This document shows positions 48,017 through 60,059 of a DNA stretch of 64,000 nucleotides, piece after piece. Made by a program: the position numbers and the translations under genes. The DNA comes from Bugula neritina (taxonomy: Eukaryota; Bryozoa; Gymnolaemata; Cheilostomatida; Bugulidae): assembly GCA_964035545.1 (NCBI GenBank), contig CAXIUT010000057.1, forward strand, positions 62,001-126,000, in the 5' to 3' direction. The notes beneath the pieces are model-generated. The model searched no databases, was not told where the DNA came from, and saw only the letters and a program-made list of their open reading frames with translations. How positions within the stretch are numbered: the first letter of the stretch is position 1; each line of letters begins with the position of its first letter.

Positions 48017-49159
48017 TCATTTGCTCATTTTTGATTTAAGGGATTATATTATTTTTTTCTGTTGAGTTCGAATTAACTCACTTTTGGCAAAATTTTTCTT
48101 TAATTATCTAAATTATATTTCCATAACTTTGAAATCTTAAAGCTATTCTTTATATTTTTTTGACAAACGTTTGTAATGTTGAAGTTATTTCTCAAGATTT
48201 CCCACTTTTTTCATCTATCTAGCTACCTAAACTTCTTCTCCTCTCGATATTTATTCTCCTCTTTCAGAACGATCCACTGATCGATTCATATGATCTCTGG
48301 AACTGCTTCTCGGTAATGCTTTCTTGGATGATAGTGGTCTTTTATGGCTATTTACTTTTGTTTTTTAAACTGATTTTTTAGAAATTATTGAATCTCGAAT
48401 AGACCTTTTGCTTGTATCTTTTTTATCTTTACTTTTATTGCTTCTTGATGATTTATCGATTGAATATTTAGGTCTAAGCAGACTCTCAGTTTATGTACTT
48501 ATTTTTCTTTAGGTATCTTAGAAGATAATTTGTTTTTATGATTTTCCTTTTGATTTTTTTCCTACTCTGAGTGTATCTTTTTCTGATGATTTTCTAGAAT
48601 TAATGATTTTTTGTTCTTCTTTTCTTTTCTTGATAGCTTGTTGAATTTAGAAATAATCTTAACTATCTTCTTATGCTTATTAATCAGGAAAAGATGGAAA
48701 TTAGATAGTAAATTTAGTATGTTGTCTTTATTTTTATTATGCACACATTAGAAATCTAGCAGTATCTTAATTAGGTTTTGAAGGTACTTTTTATTTGAAT
48801 TATAATTTTTATTTATGATTTTGTTTATTTTTATGATCAACTATTTATTCTTACTAGCCTGATGAAACAGAAAAATTATCCATCTTTTTTTAAAGTTAAT
48901 TTAACTTTCTTTATAAATCACTTATTTCATTTTTTTTACTTTTTATATCTGTATCATTCACTTAGTAGTCATAAACAATCGGTTTATTTGAAATATTAGA
49001 GAGAGTAGATTTTTTATTATCATCAAATTATGAAACAAAACGATATTATTATCTATCTCTCCTACTTTTTTGACGAGACGAGTGACCAGCTATCTCTAGC
49101 TAACGATCTAGTTCATCATGCATATATGATAGCTTTTCTTTGGACGTTGAATACTTCAT
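48017..49159 (-). CDS. Charged Ser/Lys/Glu-rich protein with C-terminal coiled coil, 380 aa
   Basis: One frame, exact codon multiple, from ATG 49159 to TGA 48019-48017. The first ~300 residues are hydrophilic and probably disordered, with many Ser-Arg and Lys-rich patches (SRSSRDHMNRSVDRSERGEE type). The last ~70 residues form a coiled coil (NLEKELQHYKRLSKKYKEEL). No domain is recognised. Its stop faces the ANTH-like gene 189 bp away. Candidates include a cytoskeletal or RNA-associated protein; neither can be supported further. Confidence 0.7.
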
Positions 49160-49373
49160 TAATATTTAAATTTATCCTTTATAATATCAGTTATTGATAT
49201 TTATTTTTTATTTAGATATTTTGGTCTTTAAAAGATAAATCAAGTAGAAATATTGGTTAATACTTAATATAGATAGTAATGATCCAAAAATAGGTTTAGG
49301 ATTAATATAGCCCTGATGAATCATGATAGCTTAGCGAGATGGAAGGAGGGAGGAGGGCTCGGCTATCAAGAAT

Positions 49374-49613
49374 TCATTTCAGGTTTTGAAAACGATAATT
49401 ATTCTTTTTGTTTTTACGTTTTTTCTTATTTTTTGACCCTTTTCTGATCCTTTGAGATTTCTCCAATTCGAAATCTTCGTCACAGTTGTATGGGTTTTCA
49501 AGAGGCCTAAGTTTAGGAGAAGGAGGACAGACCAATAGTATCATATCTTTGAACCCAAAGACCATCACTGGTACATCATTCATACTTTCCTAATTGATTA
49601 TAAAGAGTCCCAT
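49374..49613 (-). CDS. Small basic-tailed protein, 79 aa
   Basis: The frame from ATG 49613 to TGA 49376-49374 begins MGLFIINEESMNDVPVMVF, contains a hydrophobic strand pair (VMVFGFKDMILLVCPPSP) and ends in a strongly basic tail (KGSKNKKKRKNKKNN) that looks like a nuclear or nucleolar localisation signal. MG at the start could allow myristoylation. The family is not recognised. The gene sits in a 620-bp space between the charged protein and the SLC37-like transporter, from which it diverges (166 bp between starts). Confidence 0.55.
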
Positions 49614-49779
49614 TTTGTTAGAATGTATAATTCAGTTATAAGATTATTACTTTAAATAGCTTATGCTTAAATACTCCCACAAAATATAAAATCTTAATCC
49701 AAATATTTAAGAATGAGTAATATACATAATATTTGATTACTTTCTGCTTTTATAATAATTCTATTCAATAGATATATCA

Positions 49780-51180
49780 ATGAAGTACACTCTCTATCAC
49801 CTTTTTGTCTATTTAATAACTTTTATGGTCTATGCATCTCTTCATGCCATTCGTTAAGGATGGTCTTACTCGAAAGCTGACATAACTTCATAACTGGGTG
49901 TTGATAAATCATATCTGGGTATCGTTGATGCTTTGTATCTTGCTTCATATTCTGCTGGAATGATGATATTAGGGAGCTTTATGCATAATTTTACCTTGAA
50001 GTCATATGTAACTATTGGTCTTTTTATTTCTTGTATTAGCTATATGTTGTGGGTAGTTCTCTATTCTATAACTGGGTTCTATAATGTGGTCTTGATGACC
50101 ATTTTGATGATGGTTAATGGTTTCTTTCAGGCTACTGGCTGGCCTGGAGTCATGGGAATTTTTAGTCTATGGTTTGCTGGAGCTAAAAAAGGATTTCTTA
50201 TGGGAATTTGGGCCTGTAATGCCAATATTGGAAATATCATTGCTAGTGCATTACTCAATCTTCTAGATGATCATGATGTTCCTTTTGAATGGAATTTTGT
50301 CTTAACTGGAGGACTTGGAATCCTAGTTGGTCTTATTTTGTTGATATTTTTAGTAGACAAATCAGAATAGCATAAAAATGAAGAATAAAATAGTGAAAAA
50401 GCGATTGGATAAGGCGAATAGATTTAAAAATCTTTGATTGAGGATCAAAATGAGAATCGATAAGACTTGCCTTTGAATGGAAGTTAAGCTGATTCTCCTT
50501 CTGAAGAGTAAAAGAAGTAATAGACTATATTTAAGTATGGAATATTTTCTATTTTATGTCTTCCTAGAGTTCCTAACTATGTATTTGCTTATGCTTGTTT
50601 GAAAGGTTGTGTCTATGGTTTGTTATTTTGGTTGCCAACTATGCTTGATGAACATAAAGGAGATATTCAGAGTCAGAAAGGGTATATATCTGCTATGATG
50701 GATATTGGAGCTGTTGTTGGAGGGTTAACTACTGGATTTTTGTCTGATTTTTTCAATAAAAAGGCTTTATTGTTGAGTCCCTCCTTATTTTTTTGTGCTA
50801 TTATACTCTTTATTATATCATTTGCTCTAGGTGATGTGGTTTGGCCTTATTACCTTACCATCTTTATGGCTGGTTTCTTTATAAGTGGGCCATATAATAT
50901 AATTGGAACTTTAATAGCAATAGATATTGGTTCTAGCATTAAAGAGAAAGGAGCAGTTTCTAAGGTTTCTTCTTTGATTGAGGCATTTGCAGCTATATTT
51001 ACAACGATTGAGATGATAGTGATACCGTATTTTGATTAAAGCGTAGTATTCTATATGTTTGCAGGAGAATGTCTTATTGCTACTATTTTACTTATTCCTC
51101 CATTTTTAGAAGAAGTCAGAGGAAAATAAGTCAATTATATTGCTAAAAATGAATAAGAAACTAATGAGATATCATAATGA
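49780..51180 (+). CDS. SLC37-like sugar-phosphate/phosphate exchanger (MFS)
   Basis: 466 aa with about twelve membrane segments, no intron. The N-half has the SLC37/GlpT features: SLHAIREGWSYSKADI (Arg in TM1 loop), LYLASYSAGMM, NGFFQATGWPGVMGIFSLWF and GIWACNANIGNI. A charged cytosolic loop (~60 residues, Glu/Lys/Ser-rich) separates it from the C-half (LLFWLPTMLDEHK, SAMMDIGAVVGGLTTGFLSD, SGPYNIIGTLIAIDIG). Members exchange glucose-6-phosphate or glycerol-3-phosphate for phosphate in the ER or other internal membranes. The WPGVMG and SDFFNKK motifs argue for SLC37 over other MFS groups; the exact substrate is unknown. Confidence 0.9.
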
Positions 51181-51299
51181 TCTTTCGAAATACTTATAGA
51201 TAAATAAATCATCATATTAATGTCAAGTAATTAGATAGTTCGAGATAAAATATAAATAGTTATAATAATTGATAATAATTTAGGAATTCGATTGTTTCA

Positions 51300-52573
51300 T
51301 CACTTCAGGTCTCTTTCTCTCAACTCTTCGAACTTGAAATTCCCTTCATTTTCGATCTTATCAACTTTCCATTTATCTTTCTTGCTCACCAAAATAGTAC
51401 ACTTTCCTTCTTTGCCAGCTCTTCCTGTTCTTCCGGATCGATGGACGTAGACTTCAATTTTATCAGAAGGATCAACTTGGACGACTAGCTCGATATCAGG
51501 AAAGTCAAGCCCTCTAGCTGCGACATTAGTGGCAACAACCATCTGAATTCTTCCTTTTGAGAAGTCCTTATATATCTGTTACCTATCTTTTTGTTTCACA
51601 TCACCATGTAGTTTTTTGCATTTTTATTCCTTAAGGGACTAGTATATTTCATCAACTTTACGTTTTGTTTCACAAAATACAATGCATCTACCTTACTTTG
51701 ATACCATTTTTCTGCATAATTTTCTTATTATATTGGCACTTTCATCACCGTAGCTCGTGATGTATCTGTAGTGTTTGATTCCTTTAGGAACACTGATCTC
51801 ATCATTTCCAACTCTGTCGATCTTTTGACAATTTTTTTGATACTTTTTTGATATTTATTTGATCCATTAGGGCATAGTAGCAGATAGTAGCAAAGTCTGT
51901 GGCTTCTTTGGAACTTCTTTCTATAAAGCCTTGAAGATCTTTTCAATGTCTTCTCTGAAACCCATCTTAAGCATTTCATCAGCTTCATCTAAGATCAGAC
52001 TTGTCAACTGATCGAATTGAATTCCTTCACTTTCAATGAAATCAATCAGTCTTCCAGGAGTAGCAACTATCACATCCACACCAGAATTCAAACCATTCAG
52101 TTGTCTTTTACGATCATCACCGCCATAGACAGCTAGCACTCGAAGTGGGTTGTTTTTTGTTGATAGCATCTCAAAGGTGGTTCTAACTTGAGTGGCTAAT
52201 TCTCTAAATACTAAAATATTTACCGAGTAGGGATCATGACAAGAACTTTAGGCGAGTTTCCATTCAATAGCTTGTTTTTTTTCATTTTTTCAAGAGTTGG
52301 TAATGCATAGGCCAAAGTTTTGCCTGAGCCTGTTTTGTCTTTAACAGTCACATCGTAGCCATTAGTGATCAGGGTGTAGGTTTCTTGTTGAACTGGGAAT
52401 AACTTAGTTATTTTGTTTTTGTTCAGGTTTTCAATCAGTTCTTAATCTTTGATGTAGTTCTAGAGGTCACTATTACTGCGATTCTCAAGTTTGGTAGAGC
52501 AATCTTTGTAGTCTTTGAGCTGTCTCTTGTAGTAAGTTTCATTGTCTTAACCTTTGAAAGCACGTTTGGTCAT
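51300..52573 (-). CDS. DEAD-box RNA helicase, DDX21/DDX50-like
   Basis: 417 aa. All core motifs are visible: Q-motif region LFPVQQETY, motif I KTGSGKT, Ia PTRELATQV, GG at VYGGDDRKR, TPGRLIDF, II LDEADEML, III LSATMP, HGDVKQKDRE, V TNVAARGLDFPDI and VI HRSGRTGRAG. An ATP-dependent RNA unwindase; the phrases after SAT (EWIKEISKKY) and LHGDVxQKxRE are closest to nucleolar DDX21/DDX50, implying rRNA processing. The N- and C-terminal extensions of DDX21 (GUCT domain) are absent. One 20-nt intron (52204-52223) splits motif Ia. TAA encodes Glu in DREQ and TMPEW. The gene lies convergent to the SLC37-like gene, 119 bp between stops. Confidence 0.93.
52204..52223 (-). other. 20-nt intron in the DEAD-box helicase gene
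   Basis: Minus strand GTAAA...TTTAG, within the Arg codon of motif Ia, giving PTRELATQV after splicing. Confidence 0.93.
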
Positions 52574-52680
52574 CTTTGAGGCTAAAGTTAAAAGTCAATT
52601 ATAAGAAATGATAAATGAGTTTGTATTTAAGATGCCATTTTATAAATAAGTAATATATAATTCTATAAACACTTCAAATA

Positions 52681-53664
52681 TCATAAAGCTGCTCCTTCTG
52701 CTATAGCCTATTCTGACTTCTAAAACCAAACTATAAATGCTATAAAGACATTTGCCAAAATAACCATTAATAGCTTTTGTTTCCCAAAATTTTGAAGTTG
52801 CTCTTGAAGGACTTAGCCAAGAGATATATAGAAAAAAGTGCCTGCAGACATGCTCATAAAGAACGCCATTACGAATGTTCCCTGGCCCATAAGGATACTT
52901 CCAACTGTTAGTCCTAAAATGTTGATAAATCCTTGCATAATAACCATTAACATTGCCGTACGACCTCCATATCCTGCTTTTTTATACATAAGACCTAGAG
53001 TTAAACCTTATGCCCATTTGTGCACGAGAATTGCTGAGGCAAGACTGAGCACTCCGATGGTATTTTTCTGAAGGCCAAGAGCCAAAGTTTAGAAAAAAGC
53101 ATGAATACTTATTCCTATTTGCAGAATAAATGGTTTCCAGTTGATTGAAGTGGAATTACCTGTGTTGAGAGGATTATTTTATTGTATTTCTTGTCTTTAA
53201 CTTGCGACATCTGCCACATTTTCATCTACTACGACTAATTAATTTTGACCTCTTTATCTCATTTCAACTGATTTTCCATCTTAGTTTTTTCTAGGTCCTG
53301 CGACAAATGAAATCTAATACTAGTGATCATGTGAGTGTCCCATGACTAGTTTATCAAGGCACATAATGATCAACATGGTAACTACTGCAATTATCATGGT
53401 GGGTGGTAGTTTGCCTTGATGGAAAGAAGAAGATGACGATTTTGTTGAATTCTATGAGAAGTACTGGTCGAAGTTGGATATTGCTTATGGGATGACATCT
53501 ATCAATGCTATTGAAAGGAATAGAGTTCCTGAGAAGGTCATGGCTAGATCCATGATTTTTTTGTTTTGGAAGCAGGCTAGTCCTGAGACGCAGTTGCCAA
53601 ATATGGTAACTTAAAGGAAGAAGGTGATCATGAGGGTGATTTTGACTGCTAGAACACTTCCCAT
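52681..53664 (-). CDS. ZIP family zinc/iron transporter (SLC39)
   Basis: 327 aa, eight hydrophobic segments, no intron. Family marks: IPEAISNF after TM2, a long cytosolic loop with one short His cluster (MGHSHDHEYE) followed by acidic sequence, TM4 SIHAFFETLALGLQKN carrying the metal-binding His and Glu, TM5 SAILVHKWAEGLTLG with a second His, and GTFFYISLGEVLQEQL in TM6-7. ZIPs bring Zn2+ or Fe2+ into the cytosol. TAA codes for the Glu of IPEA, FFET and GEVL, all Glu in the family. The gene follows the helicase gene on the same strand with 107 bp between them. Confidence 0.92.
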
Positions 53665-53717
53665 TTAAAATTTCTATATGTTAATAATGATTTGGGTAAT
53701 TAAAATAAGATAGTAGA

Positions 53718-55799
53718 TCAATAGAAGTTATCTAGAATTTTAGTGGCTTATGCTTTTAAGTCTGCAAAAGTTTTATTTTTTTATTTTACTTTTTATCTGA
53801 TACTTTTGTATTATTCTTGAACAGTTTGATAATCTAATAAATCATTCATCTAGTTTCTAATTAATTTTCTTTAATTTTAAAGATCATTTTATATCTATTT
53901 ATTTTACTGTATTTATCTATTTGATAATTTCTTTTGTTTATTTTTAATTATTCCTTTTCTTTATTAATATTTCTCTTTTTAAAATAACGTTACAGGTTGA
54001 TTTAACTAATTTTAGCTAGTTTATGAGTTTGTGATAACATATTTAGTTTAAAGATAGCCATTTCTATCTTATTCTGTTCTAATTCTTATTGCGTTATTTA
54101 CTTAATTATATCTTGTCTCAGAATCATTGTATATACTTTTAACTTATTTGAATTTCTTTGGTTTTTATGATTGCAATTGTTAATTTTATATATATTGAAG
54201 ACCTTTTATCTTTCTGTTTCCAGTGCTATTGCTAATCCACTACTAATGTTCTTTTCTGTTTACATTATCTCTTGAGAATATTTTTCAAGAGCTTAGAATT
54301 TACGACTTTTATGAAGATTTTTTGTCCTTTTTGAATCCTTGAGAATCTGCATTTCTAATACTTTTTAAATCATAATTATATTGTATTTAAGAACCTTATG
54401 TTATAGGCCTGTATGCTTTTTTGTATTACAATTGTTTCGGACTTCTTGATGTTGTCTTTGGTCCTGTATTACCTTTCTCCGGTTGATCTTTCAGAGGTAA
54501 TTATATTTATTTATTTATAAAATTTGATTCACTATGAATGACAGGAAGTTCTTTCTAATTATTTCTCTTATTAATTTTTTGTTCAATATTATGATATTAA
54601 TAAATATTGGAATTGATAGTACTTTCAGTTGTTATTCCTCTATTAGGTTCAAAAAGAATATTTGGACGATAATTTTCTTGGTATTGATCTTTTTTTTATA
54701 AAGGAGTTACTATTGTTTATGTTTATTCTTAACTGTTTGAATTTTATTAAAGGAATTATTATTTTTAGAGATCTTATGATTTTTTATGAAAAATAATTGA
54801 TTATTGTTCTATATTTTTAATATGATTTGAGAGAGTGGGATATTTGAATGATACTTTTTGAGAGTTTTGAGAATAAAATGAATTGTTTTGACTTTTAACA
54901 GTATATTATAATGATTTATGTTGTTGAAAAAGAGTATTAATGGTAGATATACTATTTAAAGTAGGTTTTGAAGTTACTTTTGATATTTATTGATCTAATC
55001 TTATTTATCTTTTATTCATTTGAGGGTATATCTAAATTTACTGCTCTAATATAAGAGGTTTATTGGTTCTTTATTACTTGATTTTGAGTATTTGGTTGAT
55101 TCTTTTGTATTTTAGGTTCATAAAGAGAACATATTTTTTTCATTCTGACATTTTGATGATGATAAAGACTGATATTTTATTTGAATGATTGAAGATTATT
55201 GACATATTTGAGTTATTAAATTTATTGTTGTGATATTCTATGACATAGTCCATTATTTTGAATAAATGATAAATTTTAACAAGACTGTTAATCATTTCTG
55301 ATTATTAACATGCATGTTATGGCAAGCATTATGCTTTTTACGAATGAATCCATATTTTGACTGATTTACTTTGTTCAAATTGCATGAATATTTGTTCTTC
55401 TTTAACCATAAAATACCCGTAATACTGTTGTAGATAGTATGATCCGTTGATGATGTCTATGCATGGACAATTTGATACGATTTGATTGTTTTTATTGAAC
55501 TAGTTAAGAGGAGATCCACAATATTAGGTATAAATTTTGATATTGAAATGTTTTTGGTTGTAGTTACAGGAATATGAATTTTATCCTGGGGCAAAATAGA
55601 TCAATTTTATGATGTTATTATGTTGTAATTTGATTCTTTTGATTAGAAGTTGATGGTTGATCGTTTGTTGTTATTGTTTCTAGAACATGAGGGTGGTTTA
55701 TTGGATTAGCTAGTTAGTAAGTTAGTTTTTAATTATTGTTGGAGAGATGTAATGCCAATTCGAGGTTAGGTTTAACTTCTTAGGTGAATTATTTCCCAT
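53718..55799 (-). CDS. Coiled-coil protein, exon structure provisional
   Basis: A minus-strand coding stretch. The C-terminal ~200 residues are a clear Glu/Lys coiled coil (NDLLDYQTVQEEYKSIREKV) ending at TGA 53720-53718. Upstream the frame reads a Ser/Asn-rich region and, at the far end, MGNNSPKKLNLTSNWHYISP. Two in-frame TGA codons interrupt it. Both can be removed by GT-AG introns of 33 and 48 nt, each a multiple of three, but two separate genes (55799 to about 55115 and the rest) would also fit. No domain is recognised. The DNA is very AT-rich throughout. Confidence 0.5.
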
Positions 55800-56186
55800 T
55801 TACCTTTTTTATTATTATCCTATCTTACTAACGATTATTATTAAGACCAATTTATACCTATTCATACTCTTAAAAGTAATAAACCTATTCATAGAATTAA
55901 AGGTAATAGACTTATTCAAAGATTTTAAGATATTTATTCAGAATAAGATCATGATTTATTGATTTTTATACAATTAAGTTTAATAATATGGCAAATTAGG
56001 AGGTTAGTGAAAAGAAAGATCAAAAATTTAGTGGTTCGATAGCTGTATTTTATGTTATAAATTGAAATATTCATTATAAAGTGATGAGTGATTTTATGTT
56101 ATATTCATAAAATATTGATAATTATGAATTGATTGAATTAGTCCTTGATTTGATTTTAAAGTTTTTAATCCAATTTAAAATAAATA
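55800..56186. other. 387-bp AT-rich intergenic interval between divergent genes
   Basis: Upstream of the first GT90 gene. It contains only a 25-codon plus-strand ORF (from ATG 55988, MANEEVSEKKDQKFSGSIAV) that I do not call. The tract TATTCATA(G/C) is repeated imperfectly near 55850-55900. Confidence 0.5.
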
Positions 56187-57329
56187 ATGACTGGAAAACA
56201 TATGTACTTGCAAATAGCTTTTATTCTTGTTCTATCTGTATGTCAATAATGTGAGCTTCAAGAGGTTTATAGAAAGTATATTGACGAAGCCTTTAAGCCT
56301 TTTTAGTCTGGAATTACTCCTGAAATGTTAGATAAAATGCAATATTTGAGTTGGAGTTGTACAATCAAAATAAGAAATCACACTATTCTACCTAATAAGT
56401 ATAACTGCTTGACTAGTTTTCATTAAAATTTTTTGATGTAAATTATTGAAGAAATTCCTGATATGGATTTTGTACTTAGTCAAGGCGATGGTCCTAAAAT
56501 ATATAAGAATCATTGTGAAAAAGGACAGAAATGGATTTAATGTTGTGATAAAGGATATAAAAAATACTAAAATTTTGGATATTTTAAAGATTTTGATAAT
56601 TCAATGGTTGACTATTTTAAAGATCTTCCTTTTCTAAGTCCTACTATTGTACCATAATGCTTTAAAGACATCCTTTTTCCAGCTTTTGGTCACGTGATTC
56701 CCTCTAAAAGAGTAAAGGAGTAATATCCTTGGAAAGATAAAATATTTAAAGCCTTTTGGAGAGGAACTACGTCTGGCCATGCTGAGGGATGCACTTAAGT
56801 AGAACCTTGTCTTAAAAACCATCGTTAACAATTTGTTCTTTAATGTTCTAAGATAGAAGATTGTGATGCTCAGTTTACCTAGATTACATCTTGCCATGCA
56901 TCAGCTCCTCAGATATGTGAATAAATGAAAAAGGTGTTTAAAGTTGGTGGTTATACTGCATAAAAATAGCAAGGAAGAAATAAGATAATTATTGATATTG
57001 ATGGAAATACTTATTCTGGTCGATATCCAATGTTATTTGGTTCAGGTTCAGCCATTTTTAAAATAGCTGTTTTTACTGATTTAGTTACTATGACTTCTGA
57101 ACCTTGGCTTCATTATGTTCCAGTGCTACCTGATGTTTCAGATCTGAGAGCAAAGATAGAATGGGCTAAAAGAAATGATAAGGAGTTATAAAGAATAGCT
57201 AAAAGAGGTCAATAAAATTCAAAGAAAATGCATAGTATTTAAACTTTTAGATGTTATGCTATTCATCTATTGAAAAAGTATCATTCATTATTAACGGTTA
57301 AACCTGAATCATCTCAACCTTAACCATGA
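56187..57329 (+). CDS. CAP10/GT90-family glycosyltransferase, copy A
   Basis: 380 aa with a cleavable-looking signal peptide (YLQIAFILVLSVCQECE). The CAP10/POGLUT (GT90) core is visible: LSPTIVPECFKDILFPAFGH, KAFWRGTTSG, KIIIDIDGNTYSGRYPML, LFGSGSAIFK, then PWLHYVPVLPDVSDLRAKIE, and KRNDKELERIAKRG before KKYHSLL. GT90 enzymes in the ER or Golgi add glucose or xylose to Ser of EGF repeats, or xylose to capsule glycans. It is the first of three tandem paralogues (see 57521 and 58850), all without introns. Copy A is the most divergent and its C-terminus is Pro/Glu-rich. Lumenal Cys residues are conserved among the copies. Confidence 0.85.
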
Positions 57330-57520
57330 TGAAGATTTACTTTGGATATTATTGATATAATTAATATTAAAAAATTAACCTTCTAAATTAAATCAATTTA
57401 AGATAAAGAATAATTTTTATTAAATATTTTAAACTCAATTAACAATTTGATATGATTATCTTTGTTATTTTTACAAGTAAAATAGATTGAAGTTAATTAA
57501 AATATAAATAAATAACATAA

Positions 57521-58660
57521 ATGAAAATGTACTTGGTGTTTATGTTTGTTCTGTCAGTGGCGTTAGGTTCTTAGTGTGAGTTACCTGAAATATATCGATA
57601 GATGATAGAGAAGTCGTTTAAGCCATTTTAATCTGGTATTACACCTGAAATGCTAAAAGAAATGAAAGAGAGATTAAGATGGGCTTGTTTAGTTTCTATT
57701 AGAAATCATAAAATAGTACATAAACAAGAATGTTTACCTAGTTTTCATGAAGAATATATCAATGATATAATTAGTCATTTACCTGATATGGATTTCATCT
57801 TGAACTAGGGAGATTTTCCTTTTTCTTATAAACATACCTGTAAGAAAGATTAGAGATGGATGTCTTGTGCCTGTGATAAGGGATATAAAATATGGAAAAA
57901 TTATGGATATTTTGGTAATTCTGATGGTATTGATTGGAGAGAATAAAGAACAGGTAACCTTCCCATCCTAAGTCCAACCAATATTCCTTAGTGTTTTGAT
58001 GATATATTGTTTCCAGCACATACTCATGTATACAAACCAGATCGACCTGAAGAAACTATTCCTTGGCAAGATAAGTAGTTTAAAGCTTTTTGGAGAGGAA
58101 GTCCGACTGGAATGACTGTAGAATGCTACACAGAATAGACTTGTAAAGACTATCATCGATATAGACTAGTTTCAATGTGTAAAGATATAGAAGATTGTGA
58201 TGCTTTGTTTGCTAGAAACTTTGCTTGTTAAAAAAAAATGGAAAAGGAGTGTTAGGAAATGAAAAGAGTTTATGGTTAAGGGTAGTTTCTATACTTGAAG
58301 CTTCAGACTAAATATAAAATCATTATTGATATTGATGGTAATTCATATGCAGGCCGGTTTCCTCTCTGCCTTTTGACGGGTTCAGCTGTCTTTAAATCAG
58401 CTGTTTTTCATGATTTAGTGACAGATACTACTATCCCTTGGGTGCATTATGTTCCCATAAAGCCAGACTTATCAGATTTCCAGGAAAAGTTGCAGTGGGC
58501 AAAAAGGAATGATAAAGAGTTAGAGAGGATAGCTAAAAGAGGATATGAACATGCAAAAAGAATGTATAGTCTTGAAGCCTTTAATTGTTTCGGTATTCAC
58601 ATCCTGAAAAAGTATTATTCTCTTTTGACTGAAAAAACTATCTTTGAATATCAAGATTGA
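57521..58660 (+). CDS. CAP10/GT90-family glycosyltransferase, copy B
   Basis: 379 aa. Signal peptide MKMYLVFMFVLSVALGSECE, then the same layout as copy A: FKPFESGITPEML, LPDMDFILN, PWQDKEFKAFWRGSPTGMT, KIIIDIDGNSYAGRFPLCLL, TGSAVFKSAVFHDL and WVHYVPIKPDLSDFQEKL. At the KELERIAKRG motif copy B uses GAG where copies A and C use TAA. At FKPFESGIT, copy B has TAA where A has TAG and C has GAA. These within-array comparisons support UAR = Glu directly. Spacing from copy A is 191 bp. No C-terminal KDEL-like signal is evident. The donor and acceptor sugars are unknown. Confidence 0.87.
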
Positions 58661-58849
58661 TGATCCAAGTAAATTAACTTTAAAATATTACATTTCTATC
58701 AAAACCATCAAGAAGATCAATCATTCATATTTATTTAATGACTAATTAAGCTCTTTTTAAGAATTAACTTGGGTTATGAAATCTTTATTGGAAGCAAACA
58801 TAGTTTTTATTTGATATTATATCCTCAACAAAATTTATATTAAATTAAA

Positions 58850-60001
58850 ATGAAAAATGTGCTGTTAATGATGATGATGGTTGTTCTACTACAGGCAGAT
58901 GGAGCTTATGATTGCTAGCTTCCTGATATATACCGAAAAATGATTGACTAATCTTTTAAACCTTATGAATCTGGAATAACTCCTGAGGCATTAAAGTTGA
59001 TGTCAGTTATGTTTTATGCTTGTGTGGCTTCAATAAGAAATGGTAAATTGGTTCCAAACAAGAAATATTATATGTTCGACTATCACAAACATTACTTGGA
59101 GGAAATAGCTTCAGGACTCCCTGATATGGATTTCGTTTTAAATGAGGCAGATGAGCCTCACCTTTATCGACACTCTTGTAAACAAAATTAGCCATGGTAT
59201 AGATGTGCCTGTGATAAAAGCTACAAATTATCTAATTTTTATGGATACTTTACTGATAAAAGTAATTCATACGAGGAAAAGTATCGAAATCAAAAACTTC
59301 CTTTGTTGAGCCCTACAACCATCCCGTAGTGCTTTGATGACATTCTTTTTCCTACCTTTACCCATGTTGATCCCAATAATAGACCTGTAGCTTATGCTCC
59401 TTGGTCTTAAAAAACTTTTAAAGCTATCTGGAGAGGAGCACAAACCGGAAGAACCAATGATTGTTAAACAATATAGAAATGCAATGTTAATCATCGTTTT
59501 AATTTGGTTTCTATGTGTAAAAAAATAGAAGATTGCGATGCCAGGTTTTCTACTATGTTTCCTTGCTAACAACATAATGATTCATATTGCAAATAAATGG
59601 AAGACTACTATGGAAAACAAATATGGACTCCTTTAAAAGATCAAGTTCAGTACAAAATCTTTCTTGATCTTGATGGTCAAACTTATGCTGGCCGCTATCC
59701 TCTTCTTTTACACACTGGCTCAGCTGTCTTTAAATCAGCTGTCTTTCGTGATCTTGTAACATAAACTACCAAACCTTGGGTCCACTATGTTCCTGTGAAT
59801 CCAGATCTGACAGATTTATAATAAAAAATAAACTGGGCTAAAAGAAATGATAAGGAGTTATAAAGGATAGCTAAAAGAGGTTATGAACATGCTAAAAAAT
59901 ACTACAGTCTTGAAGCTTTTAAGTGCTACGGCTTCCATCTTTTGAAAAAGTATCACTCGCTTCTTACAGTCAAAACAGTCTTTAATGCTGATGAAATTTG
60001 A
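58850..60001 (+). CDS. CAP10/GT90-family glycosyltransferase, copy C
   Basis: 383 aa. Signal peptide MKNVLLMMMMVVLLQADGAYD. Same core: LSPTTIPECFDDILFPTFTH, APWSEKTFKAIWRGAQTGRT, KIFLDLDGQTYAGRYPLLL, HTGSAVFKSAVFRDLV and WVHYVPVNPDLTDLEEKIN. Copies B and C are closer to each other than to A, suggesting two rounds of tandem duplication. The gene ends 58 bp from the convergent SSRP1-like gene. Enzymatic role as for copies A and B; family membership is firm, specificity unknown. Confidence 0.87.
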
Positions 60002-60059
60002 TCTGATAAAAATAAAACAGACATTATTAATATTAAATATGAGGAATGTCAGAAATATA

